From Bacteroidota bacterium (lineage in GTDB: Bacteria > Bacteroidota > Bacteroidia > Bacteroidales > JAADJA01), in NCBI GenBank assembly GCA_024278155.1, contig JAJRTT010000063.1, forward strand, positions 1-24,381: DNA of 24,381 nucleotides. Direction: 5' to 3'. Position 1 is the stretch's first letter. The number at the start of each line of letters is the position of its first letter. A program made the translations under genes and the position numbers. Of the stretch, positions 17,638 to 24,262 are shown piece by piece. The notes under the pieces are model-generated. The model did not search any database, was not told the origin of the DNA, and was given only the letters and a program-made list of their open reading frames with translations.

Positions 17638-17822
17638 TGTTCAAGCAGTCGGCTTCTGAAGATATTGCTTATACAGCCTTGTAAATTACAGGGAAAGGCT
17701 TTCCCCTTACTGCAAAAAAATTTGCTGATAAGCTTCTTGGGTTTGGGGAATCATTGGCAGTGTTCCGTTCAAATACCCAAAATGTAAGTATATATGTTAT
17801 TCATGTGAAAAGATTAGCTTGA
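17637..17822 (+). pseudogene. Degraded ParE/RelE-like toxin gene
   Basis: ATG 17637 overlaps the antitoxin stop. The frame reads MFKQSASEDIAYTAL, then TAA 17682-17684, then ITGKGFPLTAKKFADKLLGF and GESLAV, ending at TGA 17820-17822. This resembles the N-terminal helices of RelE/ParE-fold toxins. From about 17762 a different frame gives PFKYPKCKYICYS, which looks like the family's central FP-KYP strand, so a second lesion (frameshift) is likely. The C-terminal catalytic strands are not recognisable. With one nonsense codon, one probable frameshift and a missing end, no active toxin is expected. A further short coding-like stretch (AEESLSDMFREFIKLKK, ending about 17884) follows up to the terminator; its origin is unknown. 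Confidence 0.55.
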
Positions 17823-17884
17823 AGATAGATAATGCCGAGGAATCACTTTCTGATATGTTTCGTGAATTCATCAAACTGAAAAAA

Positions 17885-17911
17885 CCTTCGAGATTATCGA
17901 AGGTTTTTTTT
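17885..17911. terminator. Bidirectional Rho-independent terminator
   Basis: CCTTCGA (17885-17891) and TCGAAGG (17897-17903) form a perfect 7-bp stem with a 5-base loop, flanked by six A on the left and eight T on the right. It can end transcripts from the tricorn/toxin-antitoxin side (+) and from the OmpH gene (-), whose stop is at 17932. Confidence 0.9.
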
Positions 17912-17931
17912 CAATTTTCCGTTTTTCAATG

Positions 17932-18441
17932 CTATAGCCCCAGTTTCGCTTTTACCATTTCCGTGATATCGTAATCTTCGTTCAGGTAAACCCAATTGCC
18001 CTCCATGCTGATATCAAAAACATAATCGTAACCCATCTCTTTGGCAAGTGCCTTTGCTGCACCAAATACCTGATCCTGTAGAGGCTTTATTTTTTGTTCC
18101 TGGAGTTTCGCCATATCCCCGTCCCTGCCAAACTTTTGTTCCTTAAAATCATTTGCCTGTTTTTCGGCATTGAAAATCTCCTCCTGCTTTTTTTTCCTGG
18201 ATTCGGGTGAAAGGCCAGATTCGTTTTTCACGTACTCTTTATAAAGCTGGTCGATGCGCTTGAATTTATTGTCGATTTCGGTATCCCAGATTTTGGCAAT
18301 GGAATCCAGTTCTTTGTTTGCCTTGCTGAAAGCGGGCATTTCTTCTAAAATAACCGCGGATTCAAAATAGGTTAGTTTCTGGGCAAAACTTATTTGCCAT
18401 GTAAATACAATTAAAAATATTCCAAGGATTGCTTTTTTCAT
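17932..18441 (-). CDS. OmpH/Skp-family periplasmic chaperone
   Basis: Skp-like proteins are trimeric periplasmic holdases that escort outer-membrane proteins. From ATG 18439-18441 the 169-residue product has a signal peptide (MKKAILGIFLIVFTWQISFA, cleavage before QKLTYFES). After it come the OmpH core opening (AVILEEMPAFSKANKELDSI), a long charged, coiled-coil-like segment, about residues 50-115 (for example SRKKKQEEIFNAEKQANDFK), and a C-terminal AKEMGYDYVFDIS strand typical of the family. An in-frame extension to 18555 adds 38 residues before the signal peptide and is rejected. It is followed by the bidirectional terminator. No bam or lpx neighbour is present, and the chromosomal skp pairing common in Bacteroidota is not seen here. 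Confidence 0.88.
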   Translation of the reverse strand: MKKAILGIFLIVFTWQISFAQKLTYFESAVILEEMPAFSKANKELDSIAKIWDTEIDNKFKRIDQLYKEYVKNESGLSPESRKKKQEEIFNAEKQANDFKEQKFGRDGDMAKLQEQKIKPLQDQVFGAAKALAKEMGYDYVFDISMEGNWVYLNEDYDITEMVKAKLGL

Positions 18442-18605
18442 AATAATAAAGTTTAAAAAATTTTGCTTTGCAGTACATATATCACGCCAAAATATTTTGA
18501 GCGAAATTATTTTTTTTATGGAACCGGGATATGCCCGATGGGCGAAAAAGGCCATTGTGCCACCTTTCCGGCTTTAATGTTGTTTGCGATTTGCGTTTCG
18601 GGCGG

Positions 18606-19232
18606 TTATTCCCGTTCAAGATAGATGTTTGCAAGTGGGTACCGGATAATGGCACTTTTCAAGAAACCATCTTCATATATATATTCGTAATCGTTTTTCT
18701 TGCTTTTGTTAATCTTGAAAACATGGTAAATGTGATCGCCAATGGCCTCGATCTTCTTTTGTTCCCCACTTGTTTCGTAATAGATCGTTGAAATGTTCAC
18801 GGGCTCGTTAAAATAAACAAGGCTGCCGCTATACTTTATCTTATTGTAGATGTAGGTGGTGTCCTCGCCCTCCTCGATTACAGTATAGAAATTCCCTGTT
18901 TTGATGATACGGGTATCGGAACTCACTTTCCCTTTTCGTATTATTTTCAAGTGCGATTGCAATAACTCTCCGTTGCGATAGGTCCCTTCCTGTGAATAAA
19001 TTCCCTTATATGTAAAAATGAACTTGAAATCTACATTGGTTATGGCTTTAACAATTGTGTCGTGCCCGATAATTTGTTGTTCAACGTTTAATTCGCCCAC
19101 ATCCATACCGAATACTTCGATACTGTATTTAGCTTTCTTTACCTGCGTTTGTGCGATGCAATGAAAAGATGAAATAAAATTGAGGATGCCAAGCAACCCT
19201 AATTTTATTATTTGTTTTGAAAGACGTGTCAT
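18606..19232 (-). CDS. Exported hypothetical protein, DUF6134-like
   Basis: A 208-residue protein with a probable signal peptide at residues ~1-27 (hydrophobic IIKLGLLGILNFISSFHCIA, then QTQ). The mature part is beta-rich: KAKYSIEVFGMDVGELNVEQ near the start, then YKGIYSQEGTYRNGELLQSH, FYTVIEEGEDTTYIYNKIKY, and a short end GFLKSAIIRYPLANIYLERE. The pattern 'YSIEV-G--VGEL' followed by 'GEY/TYRNGEL--S' is like small Bacteroidota proteins of the DUF6134 kind; I am not certain of the family and no function is known. It lies 164 bp upstream of the OmpH gene on the same strand. The two could be co-transcribed, but the spacing argues for separate promoters. Confidence 0.75.
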   Translation of the reverse strand: MTRLSKQIIKLGLLGILNFISSFHCIAQTQVKKAKYSIEVFGMDVGELNVEQQIIGHDTIVKAITNVDFKFIFTYKGIYSQEGTYRNGELLQSHLKIIRKGKVSSDTRIIKTGNFYTVIEEGEDTTYIYNKIKYSGSLVYFNEPVNISTIYYETSGEQKKIEAIGDHIYHVFKINKSKKNDYEYIYEDGFLKSAIIRYPLANIYLERE

Positions 19233-19302
19233 TGCAATTAAATAACCTGAATTGGGAAAAAGCCAAGAATGGCATTTTAAGCCGTGATATTTTTAGAGTG
19301 GG

Positions 19303-19310
19303 CAAATATA
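19303..19310 (-). promoter_or_regulatory. -7 box for the DUF6134-like gene
   Basis: The minus strand reads TATATTTG, an exact TAnnTTTG match, about 70 bp before ATG 19232. It lies back-to-back with the box for the CDF gene in the 160-bp divergent intergenic region. No good -33 is seen. Confidence 0.4.
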
Positions 19311-19363
19311 CTATTTTTAACATTTGTGTTATCCTTCTTTAGTTTGGGTATGTTTAAAAAGTT

Positions 19364-19371
19364 TAATTTTG
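19364..19371 (+). promoter_or_regulatory. -7 box for the CDF exporter operon
   Basis: TAATTTTG matches TAnnTTTG exactly, 21 bp before ATG 19393. A TTTG at 19343-19346 is close to a -33 position, with a slightly short 17-base spacer. No clear operator dyad for a metal sensor is visible around it. Confidence 0.5.
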
Positions 19372-19392
19372 CAGTTATATTGATTTTTCACT

Positions 19393-20292
19393 ATGGAACA
19401 TTCCCACCATCACGATCCCAATTCCGGAAATATAGGGCTGACCATCATCCTTAACCTTGGGATTAGCATTGCACAGATTATCGGTGGGGTTGTTTCGGGG
19501 AGCATGGCACTGCTCTCGGATGCCGCACATAATTTCAGCGATGTGCTATCGTTGATCATTAGTTGGGCCGCACGGAAGCTTACCAGGCGGAAATTGACCA
19601 CCGACAGGACTTTTGGGTACAAACGGGCAGAGATTTTTGCTGCTTTTGTTAATTCCACTACATTGATAGTTATTGCGGTTGTTTTGGCTATCGGGGCGAT
19701 TGAACGATTAATGGACCCAATTGAAGTTCAGGGGAGCATTGTCATTTGGCTTGCTGGGCTAAGTGTCCTCATAAATGGTTTGTCGGTTCTGCTGATCCAT
19801 AAAGATGCTAAAAGGAGTATGAACATGAGATCGGCCTACCTGCATCTGTTTACCGATATGCTTACCTCCATAGCTGTGCTTATTGGTGGCATTTTGATGA
19901 AATATTATGGCTGGTATTGGGTCGATGGTGTTTTGTCGTTGGGAATAGCTGCTTTTCTGGTTTATAGCAGTTGGGCCATTTTTGCAGGATCGCTTAAAAT
20001 AATGATGCAGTTTACGCCCCAATCCATCGACATTGAAAAAATTGCAGTTGAAGTCCAGAAAATTGATGGGTTGAAAAACATCCATCATATCCATGTATGG
20101 CAGCTTGATGAACATGAAATCATCTTTGAAGCCCATGTTGACCTTGATATGGATATCCGGCTTTCCGAATTTGAGATCATCCTGCAAGATATCAATGAAA
20201 TCCTGCGTCAATGTGAAATCCATCATTGCAATATCCAACCCGAATTTGCTGTTGAGGACAATAAGGAATTAATCAATAACCAGGTACATTGA
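19393..20292 (+). CDS. Cation diffusion facilitator, Zn/Cd/Co exporter (CzcD/ZitB type)
   Basis: A 299-residue inner-membrane antiporter that exports divalent metals, most likely Zn2+ and Cd2+, in exchange for protons. The N-terminus MEHSHHHDPN is a His-rich cytosolic metal-binding tail. Six membrane helices follow. The transport-site residues are present: HNFSD in TM2 (His46, Asp50) and HLFTD in TM5 (His151, Asp155), the HD-HD arrangement of Zn/Cd-selective members. GSMALLSDAAHNFSD and DRTFGYKRAEIFAAFVN are CDF signatures. Residues ~205-290 form the cytosolic ferredoxin-like domain with His-rich ends (IHHIHVWQLDEHE, CEIHHCNIQPE). Its stop lies 8 bp before the ATG of the thioredoxin-like gene, so the two are probably translated from one mRNA together with arsC. 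Confidence 0.95.
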   Translation: MEHSHHHDPNSGNIGLTIILNLGISIAQIIGGVVSGSMALLSDAAHNFSDVLSLIISWAARKLTRRKLTTDRTFGYKRAEIFAAFVNSTTLIVIAVVLAIGAIERLMDPIEVQGSIVIWLAGLSVLINGLSVLLIHKDAKRSMNMRSAYLHLFTDMLTSIAVLIGGILMKYYGWYWVDGVLSLGIAAFLVYSSWAIFAGSLKIMMQFTPQSIDIEKIAVEVQKIDGLKNIHHIHVWQLDEHEIIFEAHVDLDMDIRLSEFEIILQDINEILRQCEIHHCNIQPEFAVEDNKELINNQVH

Positions 20293-20300
20293 AAAGGGTG

Positions 20301-20543
20301 ATGAACAAAATTGAGATATTGTGTCCCGGTAGAAATTGCCCAAAATGTAAACGCTTCATCAGGTATTTTGAAAAGTTCACTATTGAGAATAATATTGAAG
20401 CCGAAATATTTGTCCTTACTTCCCTGAAAGAATTCCTGCGATTTAAAACATGGTTGCTCCCAAGTGTATTTATAAACGATATTAAGGTTGGCAGAGGGTA
20501 TATCCCCAATGAGAAGAAGATCTGGGATGCTTTCAATAATTGA
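20301..20543 (+). CDS. Small thioredoxin/glutaredoxin-like protein
   Basis: An 80-residue protein with a beta-alpha-beta opening and a CxxC active site preceded by another Cys: EILCPGRNCPKCKRF, with Cys8 and the pair Cys13-Cys16. A cis-Pro-like strand follows (WLLPSVFINDIKVGRGYIP), as in the thioredoxin fold. It resembles the small redox-active disulfide proteins often found in arsenic and metal loci, but I cannot assign a subfamily. ATG 20301 is preferred over a TTG at 20289 that overlaps the exporter stop codon. It ends 9 bp before arsC, so a role as a dedicated reductant for the arsenate reductase is an attractive inference that the sequence does not prove. Confidence 0.8.
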   Translation: MNKIEILCPGRNCPKCKRFIRYFEKFTIENNIEAEIFVLTSLKEFLRFKTWLLPSVFINDIKVGRGYIPNEKKIWDAFNN

Positions 20544-20552
20544 AACGATAAG

Positions 20553-20993
20553 ATGAAAATATTGATAATTTGTACCGGGAACACTTGCCGTAGCCAAATG
20601 GCGGAAGGATTCCTCAAATCATTCGATCCCCGTTTGGAAGTTTTTTCTGCAGGGACAAAGGCCGAGTCAAAAGTAAATCCCTTTGCAATTAAAGTGATGG
20701 GAGAGGATGGGGTCGATATAAGTTTGCAACAACCCGAACCCGTTGAGAAATACCTTAAAGAAAGCTTTGATTAGGTGGTTACCGTTTGCGATGGTGCAAA
20801 AGAAATCTGTCCGGTGTTCACGGGCAAAGTCAAAAACCGTTTGCACATGGGTTTTGAAGATCCTGCCGATGCTACGGGGACACCTGAAGAAATTATTTCG
20901 ATTTACCGGAAAACCAGGGATCGGATAAATGAAGGGTTTTTAATGTTTTATAAAGAATTGGTATTTGATTGGAAGCACAAAAAGCCTCATTGA
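20553..20993 (+). pseudogene. arsC: Arsenate reductase (LMW-PTPase type) interrupted by an in-frame amber codon
   Basis: ArsC reduces arsenate to arsenite with electrons from thioredoxin. The first 73 codons hold the P-loop CTGNTCR (Cys7-X5-Arg13) and end ESFD, then TAG at 20772-20774. The same frame continues VVTVCDGAKEICPVFTGK, then LHMGFEDPADATGTPEE, and FYKEL near the end, to TGA 20991-20993. Counting the amber as residue 74, Cys79 and Cys86 have the same 7-residue spacing as the redox pair Cys82/Cys89 of S. aureus ArsC. Relatives have Tyr in FDYVVTVCD, so the TAG replaces a Tyr codon by one base. The truncated product would lack both resolving cysteines and should be inactive. Everything after the amber is well conserved, so the change is either very recent, a base error, or suppressed. 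Confidence 0.85.
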
Positions 20994-21009
20994 ATTGTGG
21001 TATCAGTTC

Positions 21010-22647
21010 CTATGATGCACAGCAACTCAGCTTGGCCACATCTTTCCCAAAGGTAATGGCTGCCAGTTTAATCCCTTCGCCAAGGGTTAAATAGGGATAA
21101 AAGCTTTCAGCAAGTTTTTTTACCGTAATACCATATTTTATGGCCATGCTCAATTGTTGAATAAGCTCGCCACCTTCGGGGGCAACAATGCGTGCACCGA
21201 TAAGTTTGTCGGTTTCGGTGTTGCGGATGAGCTTGATAAACCCTCTCGTATCATTTGCCGCTATCGCCCTGGGAATATCCTTTAAGCCAATTTTTGAAAC
21301 TTCAAAGGGGATATTCAGGTTCTCAGCTTCCGTTTCGTCCATCCCGGCACCTGCCACTTGTGGATCGGTGAAAACCACCCAGGGCAATGAAGAATAGTCC
21401 GATTTTTTGCCCATTCCACTGAAAGCGTTTTCGATGGCTGTTTTCCCCTCAAAGGCAGCTGTGTAAACATAAGCAGGGGTGTTGATACAATCGCCCGCTG
21501 CATATATGTTCGGGATATTGCTTTCCAAATTTTCGTTTACACCGATAAATCCTTTTTCTGTTAACTTTAGGCCAATCCGCTCTGCTGCCAGCCTGTTTGT
21601 ATTGGGTTTTGTACCCGTGGAAACCAGTATCTTTTCTGCTTCAAAAGTTTTTTGTGTGCCATCTTGTTCGGTCGCCACCCGTATTCCATCATCATTCTCC
21701 GAAACATCAATAAAATTAAGCCCGGTATGGATAACAAGCCCATCGTCCCTTAAATGTGATGTGAGCTCTTCCGCCACATCGGAAGACAATTTTGAAAGCA
21801 CGTGCCCGGATCGTTGGAGCAGTGTAACTTTTGTCCCCAAACGATGATATGCCTGTGCAATCTCCAGGGCGATATACCCGCCCCCCAAAACAATCATCGA
21901 TTTGGGCTGTTTCTCCAGATCGAATAAACTAATATTGGTGAGGTAATCCACATCTGCCAACCCTTTAATATTTGGGATTTTAGTTGTTGCACCCGTAGCA
22001 ACAAGGAATTTGAGGGCTTTGTATTTGTCTTTTCCATTGACCAGAATGGTTTTTCTGTCAATAAATTCAGCCCATCCCCGGATCATTTTCAGGCCTTGGA
22101 AATCGCTCACCACATCCATGTACTTTTTTTGTTGAAGGCTGGCAACCAGTTCATTTTTGTCCTTGATAACCTGGCCAAAATCGATATCCACACCTTTGGG
22201 CCTGATCCCGGTAAAGTTGGAATGGCTTGCATGATATGCAGCTTCCCCGGCACGGATGAGGTTTTTTGAAGGGACACATCCCACATTGACACAGGTGCCG
22301 CCAAATTCCAAACCACCGTTTGCCATCAAGGTGGCCAGGCCCAGGCTTTCGGCCTTTATGGCCGCTGAAAATGCTGCCGATCCACCGCCAATGATAATCA
22401 GGTCGTAAGTTGTGGGGGATGCGTTTTCTGCCGGGATTTCCCCCGTTACCTCGTAAGGGGTTGCATTGATGATGGAAATGATTTCTTCTTTGGAAATTTC
22501 ATTTTCATCAAATGTAAATGTACCTGTTCCTTTGGGATAGCTGATATCTTTTGAATCAATGCCTTGTTTGTCCCTGAATTGTTTGTCGATGGAAGTTGCG
22601 CAATGATCGCAGGTCATCCCTTTTATTTTCAAATTTAATATTTCCAT
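21010..22647 (-). CDS. merA: Mercuric reductase with N-terminal heavy-metal-associated domain
   Basis: MerA is a cytosolic FAD-dependent disulfide oxidoreductase that reduces Hg2+ to volatile Hg0 with NADPH. Residues 1-70 are a metal-binding domain (IKGMTCDHCA, Cys13/Cys16). The catalytic part begins YDLIIIGGGSAAFSAAI (FAD site), followed by the redox pair in GGTCVNVGCVPSKNL (Cys119, Cys124), the second nucleotide-binding stretch MIVLGGGYIALEIAQAYHRL, and the FAD motif IYAAGDC. The dimerisation domain ends in LSCCAS, the C-terminal vicinal Cys542-Cys543 that separates true MerA from other family members such as lipoamide dehydrogenase. Length (545) is normal for the one-domain form. It lies 12 bp after merTP in the same operon and converges with arsC, 16 bp away. 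Confidence 0.96.
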   Translation of the reverse strand: MEILNLKIKGMTCDHCATSIDKQFRDKQGIDSKDISYPKGTGTFTFDENEISKEEIISIINATPYEVTGEIPAENASPTTYDLIIIGGGSAAFSAAIKAESLGLATLMANGGLEFGGTCVNVGCVPSKNLIRAGEAAYHASHSNFTGIRPKGVDIDFGQVIKDKNELVASLQQKKYMDVVSDFQGLKMIRGWAEFIDRKTILVNGKDKYKALKFLVATGATTKIPNIKGLADVDYLTNISLFDLEKQPKSMIVLGGGYIALEIAQAYHRLGTKVTLLQRSGHVLSKLSSDVAEELTSHLRDDGLVIHTGLNFIDVSENDDGIRVATEQDGTQKTFEAEKILVSTGTKPNTNRLAAERIGLKLTEKGFIGVNENLESNIPNIYAAGDCINTPAYVYTAAFEGKTAIENAFSGMGKKSDYSSLPWVVFTDPQVAGAGMDETEAENLNIPFEVSKIGLKDIPRAIAANDTRGFIKLIRNTETDKLIGARIVAPEGGELIQQLSMAIKYGITVKKLAESFYPYLTLGEGIKLAAITFGKDVAKLSCCAS

Positions 22648-22659
22648 ACTGTTTTGTTT

Positions 22660-23268
22660 TTAGTGTTCTCCCACAACTGTATATCCGGTTGCATCCACGG
22701 CCTTTATTATTTCTTCTTTGGATGTTTTTGATTTATCGAACCGAATATCGGCTTTTCCTGTTTTAAAATCTGCCTTCGCTTCCAGGACCCCATCAACTTC
22801 GCGGCTTGCATGTTCAATGTGGTGATTGCACGATTCACAGGTCATGCCCTTGATCTCAAGATGGACGATTTCGATAGTTTGTGGGTTCACGGCAACAGTT
22901 TCTTTTCTGTTGTCAGGATAAAAAACTTCAGAATAATAAGGGAATGCAAGCATTATAGCGGCAAAAACGGTAATGATCCCGAGGAATTTCTTCGATTGCC
23001 AGAAGGAAGGCCTGTCATCTGTTTCGCAGTCGCATTCAATGGCATCGGCTTTCGAGGGTTTTAGCTTTTGGTACCAGGCAAAGCCCAATACCAAAACGGT
23101 AATTCCAATTAAATAAGGCCTTGCCGGTTCCAGCCACGAAAAACTTGCAGCTAATCCACTGGTGCCCGCAACAAGTGCAAGTACGGGCGTTATGCAGCAA
23201 AGCGATGCCGCTATAGCAGAGAGTACCCCTGCGCCCATGAGTTTGTTTGATGTTTTTTTCGTTTCCAT
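22660..23268 (-). CDS. merTP: MerT-MerP fusion, mercuric ion transporter
   Basis: A 202-residue inner-membrane protein that brings Hg2+ into the cell for MerA. The N-terminal part is MerT-like: the first helix carries vicinal Cys24-Cys25 (ASLCCITPVLAL), a second helix follows (PYLIGITVLVLGFAW), then a cytosolic loop with Cys79/Cys81 (IECDCETDD) that corresponds to the MerT loop Cys pair, and a third helix at ~95-111. Residues ~122-202 are a MerP-like heavy-metal domain (IKGMTCESCNHH, Cys134/Cys137). The fusion replaces a separate periplasmic MerP; by topology the domain would face the periplasm. ATG 23266-23268 follows the lipoprotein stop by 1 bp, so translation is probably coupled. MerTP fusions are known in Bacteroidota mercury operons. 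Confidence 0.93.
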   Translation of the reverse strand: METKKTSNKLMGAGVLSAIAASLCCITPVLALVAGTSGLAASFSWLEPARPYLIGITVLVLGFAWYQKLKPSKADAIECDCETDDRPSFWQSKKFLGIITVFAAIMLAFPYYSEVFYPDNRKETVAVNPQTIEIVHLEIKGMTCESCNHHIEHASREVDGVLEAKADFKTGKADIRFDKSKTSKEEIIKAVDATGYTVVGEH

Positions 23269-23269
23269 T

Positions 23270-24262
23270 TTATTTAGTTTTTTTTTGTTCTTGGTCGTTC
23301 AAATAAATCAAGCTTACAGAATTGTCGCCATAATTTGTAACATATATCCTATCTTCAAAGGGGATTGCCCCAATTGGGTTTGTACCGGTTTCATACTCAG
23401 TTCCAATCTTTTCAAAAGTTTTGGCATTATACCTGAAGACTTTGTTTGTGCTAAAGTTTACAACGAATATTTCATTTTCATCTTCGGAAAGAACTGCCTC
23501 CTCAGGGCCCGAAAGCCCATCTATTTCATATATGATCTCATCTGTATCCGTATTGATAACATGGATTACATTATTGAAAAAGTTTGATATAAACAGAAAA
23601 TTCCTGTCTTTGTTGGCATGGACCAATTCAGGTTTGCCGCCTGTTTCCAGAAAAGTGGTTTCCCCGTTTGCCATATCAATGATTGAAATATTCCCATCAG
23701 AAGTGTTTGTTACATACAATTTATTGTCATTTGCCGAGATCCCGATCCCATCCGGCCCTTGTCCCGTGGGATAACTGTCGAGGCTGTCAAGGCTAACGGC
23801 ATCTAACTTCACTGCCATTTCTTCATCAATAAAAATGACATAGATAATATTCCCATTCTTTGATGTCGTAATTCCACCGATAGGTGACGAAAATTCTTTT
23901 TCGGCGATGATGGATTGCGTATTGTTGTCGATAATGACCACTTGGCCACCATACCCACTTACGGCAACTTTTCCGGAATTGCCCAATTGCGAAAAGCCCC
24001 AGGGGTTCCTGATTCCCGAAATGGTTTTTACAACTGCATTTGTTTCTGTGCCTATTATCGAAACGGTCGTATCTTCCACATTGGCAATATAGACATACTT
24101 ATTGTCAGGTGTAAGGTACATTGCATCAGGTCCCGATCCCACCGGGATTATTTTGTTTTCAGGCGATACCTGGGGGTTGGGTGTGTCGTTTGCTCCTTTG
24201 TCCTGGTTACATGCCAATAGAGTACTTATTAAAACTATCTGTATTATGCTTATTTTGTTCAT
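23270..24262 (-). CDS. YncE-like beta-propeller lipoprotein in the mer operon
   Basis: A 330-residue protein with a lipoprotein signal (IVLISTLLACNQ, lipobox LLAC, lipidated Cys18). Cys18 is the only Cys in the protein. The rest is a run of ~40-residue repeats of the YVTN/YncE kind: YVYIANVEDTTVSIIGTETN, KLYVTNTSDGNISIIDMANG, FLFISNFFNNVIHVINTDTD, IFVVNFSTNKVFRYNAKTF and IYVTNYGDNSVSLIYLN, predicting a seven-bladed propeller on the outer face of a membrane. Its ATG overlaps the upstream regulator stop (ATGA), and it is 1 bp from merTP, so it is firmly inside the operon. A role in mercury handling is implied by position only. With no free Cys it is unlikely to bind Hg2+ by thiols; it might bind another protein or ligand. 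Confidence 0.85.
   Translation of the reverse strand: MNKISIIQIVLISTLLACNQDKGANDTPNPQVSPENKIIPVGSGPDAMYLTPDNKYVYIANVEDTTVSIIGTETNAVVKTISGIRNPWGFSQLGNSGKVAVSGYGGQVVIIDNNTQSIIAEKEFSSPIGGITTSKNGNIIYVIFIDEEMAVKLDAVSLDSLDSYPTGQGPDGIGISANDNKLYVTNTSDGNISIIDMANGETTFLETGGKPELVHANKDRNFLFISNFFNNVIHVINTDTDEIIYEIDGLSGPEEAVLSEDENEIFVVNFSTNKVFRYNAKTFEKIGTEYETGTNPIGAIPFEDRIYVTNYGDNSVSLIYLNDQEQKKTK

Noticed and set aside
18442..18555. 38-residue extension of the OmpH protein
   Set aside because: It precedes the MKK signal peptide and has no coding character.
20772..20774. Selenocysteine or pyrrolysine insertion in arsC
   Set aside because: The codon is TAG and not TGA, the position is Tyr in relatives and not an active-site Cys, and no pyl genes or insertion structure are visible.
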